Below, piece after piece: positions 1-9,721 of a stretch of 64,000 nucleotides of DNA. The notes beneath the pieces are model-generated. The model saw only the letters and a program-made list of their open reading frames with translations, did not search any database and was not told where the DNA came from. The translations under genes were made by a program, and so were the position numbers. How positions within the stretch are numbered: position 1 is the first letter of the stretch; each line of letters starts with the position of its first letter. Where the stretch lies: assembly GCA_018136815.1 (NCBI GenBank), contig CM030938.1:1648202-1712201 (forward strand), written 5' to 3'. The stretch is from Isochrysis galbana (lineage: Eukaryota > Haptophyta > Isochrysidales > Isochrysidaceae).

Positions 1-746
1 ACATATAGAGGGGTATATTTGCGCACACAGTGTGAGATTCTGGTGCCAAAAGGTGACAATAAGGGCTCGCTCCAGCGGCTATCTCCCCGGGTGCCGGGGA
101 CTTAGCCGCTGCAGCGGCCGCGGAGGCCCGCCGCGCGCCGCTCCCCTCCCCCCCTTCCCCCACTCCTTGCTCTGGCAGCCCAGCTTGCCACCCAGGGGTG
201 TGCTTGCGCGGCCAACACCAAAGGTAAGTCCCCCCCACGCTGCCTGCCGCGATGTGCCCCTTCACGCTCGCCGCGCTCGCCTCCAGGTCGTTCTCGCACT
301 CCCCCCTTCGCAGCGCGCAGACGAGCGCCAGAAGCCAGGTGCGAGCAGCGCGCGCGCAGCGCGAGCCCCCCGCCCGGCCTTGGCCTGGGTGTGCCATACC
401 CAGCACTTGACCCCGCCCCAGCCCACACCCGCCTCGCAGCAAGCTTCCCTGGCTGAAAAGTCAGAGTTGGCGTCTCTCTCGGCAGGCGCGGCCGGTCAGC
501 AGATCGGCTACAGGGCTCGAAGGGGTCGAATTGGGGGGGCAGTGCGCGGGTGTATTCGTAATAGTAGTATATGTGTATGGACTGTCTGTGCGCCGCATGG
601 CGACGCGCAGGCAGTCCATATGTGCGCGTCTAGAGCCTGATTTCTAGTGTTTGTGGCATGTTTGAAAGGGCGCTGGGGGCACCATTCGTAACATAACTTA
701 ATGATATGTTTATGAGAATAAATCTATCTATCGTAGAGTTGTCAAA
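1..746. other. No supported gene; possible exon fragments
   Basis: This GC-rich stretch has no recognisable protein. A strong splice-donor look-alike (AAAGGTAAGT near 220) and an acceptor look-alike (CTCTCGGCAG near 485) on the plus strand would fit the 3' part of a gene entering from the left. The open frame across 32-640 has no recognisable composition or motif, so no CDS is called. The AT-rich stretch after 650 looks intergenic. Confidence 0.3.
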
Positions 747-1445
747 TCATTTGTCGGTGAACGACAGAGAACTTACGTTTCCCGGTCGCTGCATTACAGT
801 TGTTTCTCGCCTTGCCCTCACCCTCTCTAGTCCTCCCCCGAGAGAATTCTCCTCTCCCGCCTCGCCTCTCGCCACGATCGGCTCAGTCGCCCTCAAAAGT
901 GCTGCCACATTGGGGAAGTGGGCTGCATGTGTGCCCAAGCTGCGCCCACGCTCGCGCAATCCCTCCAACAGATCATGCACTAAGAGAATCTCTAGACCGT
1001 CACCCTCCAACTGATAGGTGGTTTTGCACAAAACCTCCATGTCCATCGCCAATGCCAATTCCAGTCGTAGTGTTTCTTTCTTCGCGCGATAGATGGTTAG
1101 CATACTTTGGGTAGTAGTCCCTCCCACACCCTCGCTGTCTAGTTGTTCGAGAAAAGTACCGAGAGTGCCGAAGTTGACGGCGAGGTCCTTCATGATCTCC
1201 CATCTAGACCACCATCTGGTTTTGGAGAAGCTCTTCATCGACGAGCCGGTGACTCTTTGCCATATTAGGCGTGGCATGTGCGAATGAGATACCAATGAGA
1301 GCCATGGGGAGAGGAATTCTTCAACGGTTTTTAAATGCAAATGCTCTCCAGTGTGCTGTAGCGTGTGAGGGGTGAGACGGGACAGTTCAGCGCGTGGGGG
1401 GCGCTTGGGGGCAGGCAGAGAAGGGGGAGAGGGGAGAGGGGCCAC
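747..1445 (-). pseudogene. hAT-like transposase-related fragment
   Basis: A single open frame on the minus strand. The middle part (from MPRLIWQRVTG to about 130 residues on) has the run TRWWSRWE, then a helical stretch with FLEQLDSE and CKTTYQLEGDGLEIL. This arrangement (TRWWS...; FL; ELA; TYxLEGDG) resembles the RNase-H-like core of hAT-type transposon proteins that are abundant in algal genomes. The first roughly 50 residues are proline-rich and probably not part of the original protein. There is no N-terminal BED zinc finger and no C-terminal dimerisation block in the flanking sequence, so I read it as a degenerate transposon remnant. An expressed domesticated gene cannot be excluded. The family call is from memory of the motif pattern only. 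Confidence 0.45.
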
Positions 1446-1862
1446 TCACCCATGAGGCACGAGACGCCCGGCAACGGGGGGGTGATGTTCAATACCAGGG
1501 GGGGGGGGGGGGGCTCCCCTCTCTCCCAATACCAAGGGGGGGGCTCTCCTCTCTCCCGCTCCACTTCTACCCAAATATGCAGGAAATATGCGAAAATGTG
1601 TCGACATTTGCAGATCTGACAAATCTACCCAAATATGAAATATGCAATTGCATATGCTGCATATTTCTACCTGGGCCTATATATTATCATATAGCAGATA
1701 TCTAGATATTACTATTAATACTGATATTAGGCAAGGCTCGGGCACTATTAGTATCTATCTAGATAGTGCTGAGCCACTATTAGTATCTATCTAGATAGCC
1801 GAAGCGCCCTGTTAGCTAATATCTAGATAGCTCAAAATCAAACCTATTCACAGCCTTACCCC
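1446..1862. repeat. G-tract and CTAGAT palindromic repeats
   Basis: About 20 consecutive G residues near 1499-1513 are followed by two short copies of a CTCCCCTCTCTCCCAATACC-like block. From 1690 to 1830 the sequence becomes AT-rich, with repeated units ending TATCTATCTAGATAG (about 1750-1770 and 1780-1800) that can pair with themselves around CTAGATAG. No gene is seen. Confidence 0.6.
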
Positions 1863-2129
1863 CCGGTGGTTTTTCCTCGTCGTGAGTCGGCCGACGTAGG
1901 TCGGTTCGCCTTACTGGGTTTTCCCTCATTTTAACTTGTGGGGGGTTAGAATGGGATCCGGGGGTTTGCGAGGGGGAGATGTGGAGGTGGAGGGTTGCAT
2001 ATGTGTATGTATCTGTGGCAGCAACATAGCAACATGCGCCGAGGCGTACGGGCAGGTGCGCAGGTGCGCTGAGGGTTGTCGTGTTAGTACCGGGCTAGTG
2101 AGAGTAGTGTTACTAATGCTCAGTTGTAT
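1863..2129 (+). repeat. Dispersed repeat family A, copy 1
   Basis: This block starts with GGTGGTTTTTCC, carries GCCGACGTAGGTCGG and TTTTCCCTCATT, then CCGGGGGTTTGCGAGGGGG, GCATATG, GGCGTACGGGCA, and ends GTACCGGGCTAGTG...TACTAATGCTCAGTTGT. The same landmarks recur in order at 5099-5349 and again, 3' part only, at 5354-5525. It has no coding capacity that I can see. Copies diverge by point changes and small indels, as expected of a non-autonomous transposed repeat. Confidence 0.75.
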
Positions 2130-2655
2130 TATTATTATCATTTATGAACGCTTCTCGTCTGTTGGGAGTTGGGAGGAAGGCGTCGCAGGCGGCCGAGCAA
2201 GAGCACTCGGTCTCTGGTCTCTGGCTGTCTTGCTGTTGCTGTATGCGTATGGGGTGACTACTAGTGTGAGGTGTCAACATGATGTCAATCCCTTCTCCTA
2301 GCTGTACCTCTAAACCAGCAGCGCGCAGCATACAGCATACATCATAGCTCTAGTCATAGTAGGAGTACTTTAGTACGTACTTTCTCTAAGCTCTGCTGGT
2401 CATAGTAGGAGTACTTTAGTACTTTGTCTATTAGGGCTAGAGTAATGGTTTCGACGTTCTCCCTGTAATGGTGAGGGGAGGGAGAGGGGGAGAGGGGAGA
2501 GGGGTTGTGTGTGGGGAGGAAGGGCAGGGGGAGCGAGCGCGCCCGGCGTGGCGAGGTAGCTCTCCGAATCCGCGGCTCGCGAGGGAGATTGCAAGGAGGC
2601 TGCCAGCCGGACGCACGCGGCACGCGGGGCGACGGCTGTCACGGGCTCGACAAGC
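2130..2655. other. Upstream region of the WW/RRM gene
   Basis: Mostly non-coding. A 24-bp direct repeat beginning GTCATAGTAGGAGTACTTTA lies at about 2354 and 2399, followed by a G/GA-rich tract at 2470-2540 about 120 bases before the start codon. Open frames on both strands here have low-complexity composition and are not called. The purine-rich tract is the likely promoter-proximal element by analogy with other genes in the window. Confidence 0.4.
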
Positions 2656-3562
2656 ATGAACGGCGATGGCGTCGCGCCGGAGGAGGCGCAGCTCGCCAGC
2701 GAGATAGCTTGGCTCAAGCAGCAGATCCCGAGCCTCACCAGCTCGCTCTCGCAGCTGCAGCAGCAACATGCCGCCCTCACTGCGCAGGCTACACAGCAGA
2801 CGGCCGGCGCGTATATGGGTGGAGGAGGCCAGCCCGACGGTGCGGCGGGCACGCCGACCAGAAGCGCCTCCACCTCGCACTCCTCCGCTTGGACAGAGCA
2901 GATGCACCCGGAGAATGGGCATGTCTATTACTGGAACTCTGTCACCGGCGAATCCACCTACACTCGTCCCGCCGATTATCAACCAGCGGAAGGCGGCACT
3001 GGCACGGCGGTTGGATTGCCGCAGGTGCGGGCGCCGCTTGCGCAGCGCTCACTCTCCAGTGTGCCTCACGCTTCCCATCTTCCATCGTTACTCAGACAAA
3101 GGGCCCGCCTGGTGCCAACCTTTTTGTGGTGCGCAAGATGCGGCGCGGTGAGTACGACACCTTTAATTCTGAGGATCTCCGCCGCGAGTTTTCACGTTAC
3201 GGAACCGTCACACGCGCAGAGATTACGATAGATAAGGACACAGGGTGGAGTAAGGGCTTCGGCTTTGTGAGTTTTGACTCAGTTGAAGCAGCTGACGCTG
3301 CGCTTGCAGCGATTCATGGTTCGTGGATGGACGGGTGCGCAGCACACGCTTTGTAATGCTTACCTGCGATGTCGGTGTTTCAAGAAGCTTGACGCCAGTC
3401 GCTGTTGGCCATCGGCCGCCAACGCCAGTTGAGTCCACCTCAACCTTTGTGCGTAGGCGTGAGATGAAAGTGGAGAAGACAAAGGAGGACCATTCCGGCG
3501 GGCAACCCGCAGGCGGAACAGCATTCATGGCTGGATATGGATATGACCCGACCAGTTATTAG
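2656..3562 (+). CDS. WW-domain and CELF/Bruno-like RRM RNA-binding protein
   Basis: Proposed spliced CDS: 2656-3024, 3096-3318, 3429-3562 (726 nt, 241 residues). All introns are GT-AG (71 and 110 nt) and the phases agree. Residues 10-45 form a short helix. Residues about 77-108 are a WW domain (SAWTEQMHPENGHVYYWN...TRP), with the second Trp replaced by Tyr. Exon 2 encodes an RRM beginning GPPGANLFVV and containing RNP1 KGFGFVSF; GPPGANLF followed by an RRM is characteristic of the third RRM of CELF/Bruno proteins. The tail is short and Gly/Tyr-rich (FMAGYGYDPTSY). Role by family: nuclear or cytoplasmic RNA binding in splicing or translation control, with the WW domain binding proline-rich partners. 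The 3' border of exon 2 is the least certain point. Confidence 0.75.
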
Positions 3563-4740
3563 GCGCTGACCAACATGGCACGGCGCTTCACCATGAATCA
3601 ATGTAGCGTGAAACGTGAAAGGAGTAATTACACAAGGCAGTTGATCTGCCCGTGTGCTAAGAGCAGGAAATTGCTTCCCTTGCACTGGTGTCGCCGAGCA
3701 GTCATACTGCCATCTCAAGAAGCGGGTGATGGCTGCGAATATAGCCAGCATAGTGTACGGCGCGTAGTACCAGCGAGTCATCGGAGCAATTGTCCGGTGT
3801 CGTGCGGTTGCAGTGCATAGCCTTTGGCCTTTGGTATGGCGGTTACGCGCGATGGGCTATGATTTTGTGGTGAGGGTTAGCGAGGGTAGAATGGCATCGC
3901 CATGGAACCATCGCGGTGACCAGGGCGGCCGATATGAGGGAGAGCGACGCCATCGCTCGCGCTCTCTTCGCCACAAGACCGGATAAGATTCTTCTTACAA
4001 TCTACAATCTCTCACAGCCCACGCTATCGAACGCACGCACTCACAGTAGTACGTAGAACACTAGCGCACATAGAGCAGGTGTGCGCGTACGGAGAGGGGG
4101 AGGAGGGAGGAGGAAGAAGAGAGAGAAAAGAAGAGAGGAGGCCCGTCGCCTCTCCTCACGTGAAGAGAAGCTCTGCCGAACTTGGCAAGTAAAGAAATGA
4201 CAGAAAAGGACGGGAACGGGCGGAGGGCGGAGGAGCCATCTCCATCTGTAACACCCCCTCCTTAACGGAGTATGGGGTACGACATTTACAGACAATCATA
4301 CAACCGTCGGTCCGCAGACATCTTGGATTGTCACATGCCTTCCAAGGCACAGGAGGAGAAAGAATCTAAATGTCGAGCAGGCGATGAAATTGGTCGGCGC
4401 GGATATGATTTCGTGTTCGTATGGATGTGGATGTCCGCCATCATATTGTTGGCCCGCTTGCGTGTTTCAGTGTAAGGACTTGCTTAGCAGTCATGTCACG
4501 TTGGAAAGCCCCGGCGCGAAGAATGTATTTTGTTTTCTCGAATGCAACAGGATCGAAAGCCATGTCAACGGCGGATTTGGAGTTGGAGTCGGTATAGACA
4601 ATGGAGTGCTCATTATGCTTGACGCCCAAGTCGGTAAGTAGTAGTGGAGCACACGCGCAAGCGGCATTAATTGGGTATAAACAAACAAGTTATAGTTATG
4701 CGTTATGGTTATGCGTTATGCCCACAGAACTAAGTTTATA
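3563..4740. other. Intergenic, no gene recognised
   Basis: Moderate GC without a recognisable protein. It contains a GA-rich patch (about 4090-4140) and a few short open frames on either strand without domain features. The sequence after 4670 becomes AT-rich and leads into a dispersed repeat. Confidence 0.5.
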
Positions 4741-5000
4741 CTTAGCTCGCCCATGGGGGGGCACGAGCCCCCCCCCTCTCCACTCCTCCCCCGCCATGGG
4801 GACCCCGAACCCAGAACCGGGCCCTTAGTAGCGCACCAGGGCCGCACCCCCAACACCGACACCAAAGACAAAGGAATGAGGGGGGGAAGGCGAGGGGGCG
4901 GAGGGAAGGGAGATAAGGGCGTTGGCGGTAGTGCAGCGGCAAGAGAATGCGCTGTCTAGTAGTAGGTGTGTAGCCCAGAACCTTCAGATCTTTTTTTTTT
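4741..5000 (+). repeat. Dispersed repeat B with tRNA-like, Pol III-type 3' part
   Basis: The block opens with GCTCGCCCATGGGGGGGCAC, passes a CCGACACCAAAGACAAAGGA-like segment and a G-rich tract, and ends with TAGTGCAGCGG (a full match to the Pol III A-box consensus TRGYNNARNGG). A degenerate B-box-like CCTTCAGATC then runs straight into ten T residues, a Pol III-type stop. A diverged relative lies at 38700-38852 with the same order of parts and the same T-run. This suggests a tRNA-derived SINE-like repeat. No intact tRNA cloverleaf can be drawn. Confidence 0.45.
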
Positions 5001-5084
5001 CGAGGACTCGAGGACTCGAGGACTGCTCGCGGCGGAGCTGTTAAGGGCCGTTCTTCTTCAGGACGAGAGGTTCCCCGTTCCCCC

Positions 5085-5525
5085 CCCCCTCCCCCCCCCG
5101 GTGCTTTTTCCCGGAGCCCGGAGAGTCGCCCGACGTAGGTCGGTCCGCCTCAATGGGTTTTCCCTCATTGAAGCTTGTGGGGAGTTATAATTATAATGGG
5201 AGCCGGGGGTTTGCGAGGGGGGAGATTCGAAGGGGTGCATATGCGGCATGTGTCTAGTGACGCACGCACATCAAGGCGTACGGGCAAGTGCGTTAAGGGG
5301 TGTCGTGATAGTACCGGGCTAGTGGGAGTAGTGGTACTAACGCTCAGTTGTTTTGTGGGGAGTTATAATGGGAGCCGGGGGTTTGCAAGGGGGGAGGCAT
5401 TCGAAGGGTGCATATGCGGCATGTGTCTAGTGACGCACGCACATCAAGGCGTACGGGCAAGTGCGCTAAGGGGTGTCGTGATAGTACCGGGCTAGTGGGA
5501 GTAGTGGTACTAACGCTCAGTTGTT
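5085..5525 (+). repeat. Dispersed repeat family A, copy 2 plus tandem duplication
   Basis: 5099-5349 repeats the landmarks of the block at 1863-2129. Its last part (from TGTGGGGAGTTATAA at 5176) is then duplicated at 5354-5525, about 172-178 bp per unit. The units differ by a 6-bp ATTATA insertion and a few substitutions, so the duplication is younger than the split from the copy at 1863. An open frame crosses both units, but it reads the same repeat and is not a gene. Confidence 0.8.
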
Positions 5526-5891
5526 CTACGATAAATAGCAGCACATGGCATCTTCTAAGGTTTATATCAAGGTTTCTCTTCCCACCACACGTGCGGCACG
5601 CGGAGTGCCCGCGGGTTGCGGTGGCTTTGGTATGAAAATTTGGGAACGAATACACCACAATACAGTCAGAAGTTACCCAGTGGCGGTAACAGGTCAGACA
5701 ACAAGCTGTCTCCACAGTGAGGTGCAACCACTGGCGAACCAGGGCACTGCTCAACGGCATCGGTCGCTGCCTTCTGAGATGAATGCGTTGCTACCTGCAT
5801 GCTGCATGTGGATCTTACGTCCGGGAAGGCATGGATGTTCCTCAGTATGCGGGCGACTGCGCAGGGCGGCCCATGCACAAGCCGCCCATTC

Positions 5892-5931
<40 letters not shown>

Positions 5932-6301
5932 CCCCCCCCTCCCCCCCGCACTCTCTAGTGGTCTCTCTCACTCTTTGCCTCTATCTCTAGCTCATCGCCT
6001 AGCCCCAACTGCACGTACGCACTCGCGCCGTTGCTTGTCCCGGGCTACAGAGGCCTGCGGGTCCACATGTGGTGCAAGGTCTCCTCCTAGTTCGTGCTAC
6101 GAGTGCTGATGGAGAATGCCAGACAATACGGTCGTGCGCCAATGGCCCCTCAAGCGCCCCGAGCAAGGCAGCCGTGCATCGTATATCGAGCACGGCACAG
6201 GGCAGAACTCGGCGCTCTGCCTGTGTGGGTGTGCTCGTGCCTATGGACAAATGCACGGTCAGCTCGGTGGTCTACCGCGAGGGGGGCAAGCGCCCAATCG
6301 C
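5526..6301. repeat. Intergenic with CT microsatellite and poly-C
   Basis: About 36 bases of (CT)n followed by poly-C lie at 5893-5948. The flanks show no recognisable protein. This stretch lies downstream (3') of the minus-strand zinc-finger gene. Confidence 0.6.
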
Positions 6302-7144
6302 TCATTCGTCCCAGCGGCAGTAGAGCGCCGGGCAGCCGTGTCCAAGCCTCCGCAGCCACTCCAAGTGGCGCTGCCGGCAGTGCTTGCGCACGGCGTCGGT
6401 CGAGGCGTAGCCCTTGCCGCACCGCGGGAAACGGCAGTAGAAGCGAATACTCGGATCCGACTTCGTGATGCCACCGTGCAGCAGCCCATGTGACGGCGCG
6501 CGCGCGGCAGTATAGGCGGAGTCGCTGCCTGCCCGCGAGAAGTCCATCCGGATGCCAGGTGAAGGTTCACGCTGCAGCGACAGGAGGGCCTGGATCGCAC
6601 TGTGCGCCTCGGCCTCGGCGTCCACGTTGAATTTGTATCCAGAGCCGGTGGTCGCGGTAGTTGGCGTCGGCGGCATGCGCGCACTCGCCGGAAACTGCTC
6701 ATCTGCCCATGAGTCTGCTGTCGAGTCCCCCCCCTCGCTCGGCGTGGCCTCTGCGCCTGGACACTCGTCCGCACGGTCGGGCAGCGAGTCGGAGGAGGAG
6801 AGGCGCTCGTTGGCGTAGAGCGGTCTGACGCTGAGGCATGACTCGGCCAAGCTCTCCTTCTTCAGCTGGTGAGGCAGGGAGAGGGCGGTGGGCTCGGCCA
6901 TCTGCGCCTCCTTAATGAAGGGCATCAGAGGGCTCCGCTGGTTCTCGATGATGGCAGGCGACATGAGGTGGATGAGGAGGTTCAGAAAGGTGTGTCTGGG
7001 CTCGGAGCGTCTGGCGCGCGGCGGGCAAGAGATCGGGTGGAGGCGGCGGTGAGGCGGAGAGAGCTGATGGAGAGTGGCGGACTGTAGCGGTGGCTCTGCG
7101 GCTGGGCTCCCACCCCTTCCCCCTTTTTTTCCCTCGCGGAGCAA
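6302..7144 (-). CDS. C2H2 zinc-finger protein (putative transcription regulator)
   Basis: A 280-residue open frame. The start could be 7144 or, more likely, the ATG at 6964 (MSPAIIENQRS), because the first 60 residues are basic low-complexity sequence. The last 50 residues hold one classical zinc finger: C-x4-C, 12 residues, H-x4-H (FYCRFPRCGKGYASTDAVRK, then HCRQRH). The block YASTDAVRKHCRQRHLEWL is typical of single-finger proteins in haptophytes and stramenopiles. The middle is acidic and Ser/Thr-rich (SSSDSLPDRADE, TPTTATTGSG), like a disordered activation region. Likely role: nuclear DNA binding. Only one finger is present, so specific DNA binding would need a partner or a dimer. The gene reads away from the CT/GA-rich block at 7190-8420, which would hold its promoter. 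No introns are needed. Confidence 0.7.
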   Translation of the reverse strand: MLREGKKGGRGGSPAAEPPLQSATLHQLSPPHRRLHPISCPPRARRSEPRHTFLNLLIHLMSPAIIENQRSPLMPFIKEAQMAEPTALSLPHQLKKESLAESCLSVRPLYANERLSSSDSLPDRADECPGAEATPSEGGDSTADSWADEQFPASARMPPTPTTATTGSGYKFNVDAEAEAHSAIQALLSLQREPSPGIRMDFSRAGSDSAYTAARAPSHGLLHGGITKSDPSIRFYCRFPRCGKGYASTDAVRKHCRQRHLEWLRRLGHGCPALYCRWDE

Positions 7145-8008
7145 GGGAGCGGGCGGATCTCGATTCCATGCGGCTCCACGGTGGACTCTTTTACGCTACG
7201 ACGGCGAGTTTCTTCTTGGTCCTGGGGGGCGGATCCGGGGCGGCAGGGGGACCTCTCTCCCCCTCTCTCCCTCTCTCTCTTTTCTCCCTCCCTTTGAGTC
7301 TCTCTCTCTCTCTTCTCCCCCTCTCCCCCCCCCCCCCCTCTCCCCTTCTTCCCCTCCCCCTCCCCCCCCCAAAGCGGCTCACGTGTTTTCTCTCTCCCTC
7401 TGCGCGCGGGGGGGGGAGGAGAAGGGAAAGGGGGGGGGGGGGAAGAGAGAGGGGGGAACGGGCGGCGGGCCGCGAACGCGCCACCCGTTTCTCCCTCCTC
7501 GCCCCCCCCCCTCAAACCCTCCCCCTCCCACTCTTTCTTTCTTCCTCTCCCTCGCTCTCTTCTCTAATCCAGCCGGCCGTCCAGTGGAGATTCCGCCCAG
7601 TCCAGTCCGGCTGCTGGCGAGTCTCTCTCTCTCTCTCTCTCTCTCTGCGGAGGAGAGGAGGGAAAAAGGAGGGAAGGGAGGGAAAGTGAGTTGGCGCGCG
7701 CGGGGGGGGGAGGGGGGCGCGCGGGGGGGGGGGGGAAGGGGGGGGAAGGGGGAGGGGGAGGGGCGCGGGGGGGGAGAGGGGGGGGGGGGGGGGGGAATCG
7801 CGGATGCGGGCTGGATCCAGGGGGAGGGGACCGTTCGCCCAAGATGCGTGCGGGGGGGGGGGGGGGGGGGGGGGGGAGGGCGGGCGGGGCGGGCGGGGGG
7901 AAGAAAGGAGAGGGCCGAGACCGGGCCGCGTTTTGTTTTCTCCTCCCGTCGGTCCACGCGACCCGTCCGTCGGCGGCGGGACCCCCCCCCTTCCCCCCCC
8001 CTCAGGGG

Positions 8009-8042
<34 letters not shown>

Positions 8043-8420
8043 CGTCTCTCTCTCTCTCCCCCTCTCTCTCTCTCTCTTCTCTCTCTCCCTCCCTCCCTCC
8101 CTCTCTCTTCTCTTCTCTCTCCCTGCCCCTCCCCCCTCTCTCTCCCCCCCACGTGTTGGCAAGGAATCTCTCACACCGCACCACGTGACTCGGCTGCGGC
8201 CGGCCAAACGGCGCCTCGCAAAGCCAGCCTCTCTCCCTCCCTTCGAGACGCCGCTGGAGATCGCCCCCTTCCCGCCCCCCCCCCCCCCCCGCCCCCTCCC
8301 CCCCCCCCCCCCCCCCGCCTCCCTCGCCGCATCTGTCCCGCATCCTCCCCCCTCGCCGCATCTCCACCGACGTCTCGCGCGCATCCAGACGGCTCGATCT
8401 CACTCGGCACGTGGAAAGGG
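7145..8420. repeat. 1.3 kb polypurine/polypyrimidine low-complexity block
   Basis: Alternating (CT)n, (GA)n, poly-C and poly-G tracts, including runs of about 18-22 G near 7780 and 7850 and long C runs near 8275-8315. The strand carrying the pyrimidines switches several times. Long open frames exist here on both strands (over 450 codons) only because CT/GA and GGN/CCN repeats lack stop codons; their translations are Ser-Leu, Arg-Glu or poly-Gly/Pro. The block could form triplexes or G-quadruplexes. Confidence 0.85.
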
Positions 8421-9464
8421 GGGAGGCGCGCACGGGCGCACGAAGGACCGCGACATGGGATCGTGTCAGCGAGATTCCAATGAGGCGACAAATGCGGCTG
8501 CTTCGAATTGGGTGCGGTGAACTGGCCTTTCCTGGTTCCTTGTACGGTACTCTATAAAGTGCTGCACTGCAGCACTGCAGCACTTTTCTAGATCTCTTGT
8601 CTCTCGGTACCTATCTGAGACGAGGCCAATAATCCAGATATGTACGTTGGAAATACGTAAATACAGTCTGCATATTGATATAAATAGCATGTAACGAGCC
8701 TCGGCCTCGGCCGGAGATCATGAACCATAAACCCCAGCCGCCAGCCGAAGACCATACATAACAGCCTACATTGTACAGTCAACGTTTTATTTTAGAGCAG
8801 TCAAATAGCTATTTTAACTTATCAGGATTGCATTCAGCATTCATCGTCACGAGTCTCACGAGTCACGAGATTCTTGATTCTTGATGTGTTGGGTGTAGGG
8901 CGGTCAAACTTTTGATGATTGATGAAGAGTAGATTCAATCTATAGATTCAGGGCTATGTCTATGTCGCATTCGCGAATCGACGCTCGTTAGGCTTCTCTC
9001 TTCTCTCTTCTCCTCGTCGTTCGGCATTATGGTAGTTATTTATCCGTTATCCGTTATGGTGCGATTCCCGTTCCAGACGAGATCGCTAGGCTGGGGTCAG
9101 GATTTCGTTTTCAACTCGCCCAAATTTCGTGAGATTTCGAGCCCACACCCCCAAATTTCGATGAAATTTCGAGATTTCGCGTGGCGACACTAGATTTTTA
9201 ATAGGCTCACGCGCGTTTCGCGGCGCACCCGCTAGCTGCTAGCTGGTCCACGCACCACGCATCCTCCGCCCTGAGACCCGATATCTATCTATCCATTGCT
9301 ATCTATAGATAGTCTATAGTATTCTATAACCAGCCTACAACCCGTACCAAAGAGAATCATAAGCATAAGATAATGATCAATATAATGCTTTAGCTTTAGA
9401 CTTTAGACCCTACTCACTCACTCACTCATTCACTCGCGCTTGTTGTAACGTAACATCAAGAACC
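8421..9464. other. AT-richer intergenic region with an 11-bp-arm hairpin
   Basis: No gene recognised. At 8556-8586 AAAGTGCTGCA and TGCAGCACTTT form an inverted repeat with a short loop. At 9110-9180 the motif AATTTCG is repeated several times (AAATTTCGTGAGATTTCGAG-type units). The region ends at the inverted end of the composite element. Confidence 0.5.
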
Positions 9465-9487
9465 AAACTATTGTTATAGTTTTAGCG

Positions 9488-9721
9488 ATGGAGCGCGCGC
9501 CGACCGCTCCCACCTCCCAGCCCCCCGCCGTCACGACGCCCCAACGGGGCCGCCCCAAACCGCCGGAGCCCAAGCGCCCACAGGCCGCCCCGCCGCCTGA
9601 CAACGACGTCGACATGACGGCACCACCCTCGCCTCCCAAGTTGCCACAGAACCAGGGAACAGGCATGCCCCAAGGGTGCCCGCTATCGCCCCTAGCTTTT
9701 CTCTACGCCCGCACGGCGTAG
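9488..9721 (+). pseudogene. MERA-family 5' fragment fused to a reverse-transcriptase box
   Basis: This open frame begins MERAPTAPTSQPPAVTTPQR, is Pro/Ala-rich to about residue 60, then abruptly reads QGTGMPQGCPLSPLAFLYA. That is a clear match to the conserved G-x-PQG-x-PLSP-x-x-F box of non-LTR (LINE-type) reverse transcriptases. The catalytic YxDD region and all other RT boxes are absent, so this is an internally deleted copy. It shows that the MERA family is probably linked to a LINE-type polymerase. Confidence 0.6.

Noticed and set aside
32..640. 202-codon plus-strand frame at the left edge
   Set aside because: Ala/Arg/Pro-rich with no motif, and it crosses a strong donor-like and an acceptor-like site, so even if exons exist here this frame is not the protein.
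7074..8483. 469-codon plus-strand frame and similar minus-strand frames up to 290 codons
   Set aside because: They run through CT/GA, poly-C and poly-G tracts that cannot contain stop codons in those frames. The translations are Ser-Leu, Arg-Glu, Gly or Pro repeats on both strands.
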